Origin: Nansenia antarctica
Lineage: Eukaryota > Chordata > Actinopteri > Argentiniformes > Microstomatidae
Assembly: GCA_963989245.1 (NCBI GenBank)
Contig: OZ022349.1
Coordinates: 1,106,253 to 1,170,252, forward strand
Length of the DNA stretch: 64,000 bases
Direction of reading: 5' to 3'
The notes beneath the pieces are model-generated. The model was not told the DNA's origin, did no database searches, and saw only the letters and a list, made by a program, of their open reading frames with translations. The translations under genes were made by a program, and so were the position numbers. Positions 63,906-64,000 of this stretch are shown in pieces; positions within the stretch are counted from its first letter, which is position 1, and every line of letters begins with the position of its first letter.

Positions 63906-64000
63906 TTTCTTTCGGAAAATGTAAACACATTTCAGCGTTGTTGAAAATCAACGACACACATCGCTAGTCAACTAACACAGCTTGTTTTGTGAGCCTGACT

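Overview
The window is nuclear DNA of a teleost fish. It carries vertebrate multi-exon genes with GT-AG introns, fish-type LINEs, a DIRS-type element, hAT transposase remnants, several dispersed repeats familiar from teleost genomes, and very many micro- and minisatellites. The species cannot be named from the sequence.

Right two thirds (about 20.7-64 kb, minus strand): one gene dominates, ank3 (ankyrin-G). Twenty coding exons could be placed with consistent splice phase, from the first ZU5 exon (62060-62284) to the stop codon (22976). They encode the ZU5 pair, the UPA domain, the ~7.3-kb giant exon (about 2,418 codons, 34806-42062) of the neuronal giant isoforms, the death domain and a long acidic tail. 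The ankyrin-repeat exons lie beyond the right edge. Its introns hold a complete L1-type retrotransposon with both ORFs open and a perfect 15-bp target-site duplication (49793-55497), five copies of one palindromic MITE, SINE-like repeats beside two 5' splice sites, a LINE 3' end with an in-frame 48-bp minisatellite, and long simple repeats.

Left third (1-20.7 kb): a patchwork. 1-5.3 kb is a mosaic of minus-strand exon fragments (HDAC6 second deacetylase domain, an unidentified coiled-coil exon in three copies, a SYCE2-like exon), most of them joined by arrays of one 21-bp minisatellite. 6.5-8.75 kb holds a broken fish P-loop-NTPase-like fragment and a decayed ZMYM1-like hAT transposase. 8.76-10.44 kb is an intronless, poly(A)-tailed copy of klhl10 with an open kelch region, joined to a TRIM-like exon fragment. 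10.62-15.5 kb is a 5'-truncated L1-type LINE whose ORF2 is interrupted by a ~51-unit, 24-bp minisatellite and a CA tract. 15.5-16.3 kb is the 5' part of a DIRS-type element. 16.3-20.6 kb contains MITE-like repeats, a 5S rRNA-derived fragment, a hAT transposase 3' end bracketed by a 26-bp direct repeat, and interstitial telomeric repeats.

The most unusual signal is in the DIRS leader (15802-16001): eight short hairpins in 200 bp, every loop fitting the GNRA rule and the stems differing by compensatory changes. A second theme is that tandem arrays have grown, largely in reading frame, out of LINE ORF2 coding sequence in separate elements.
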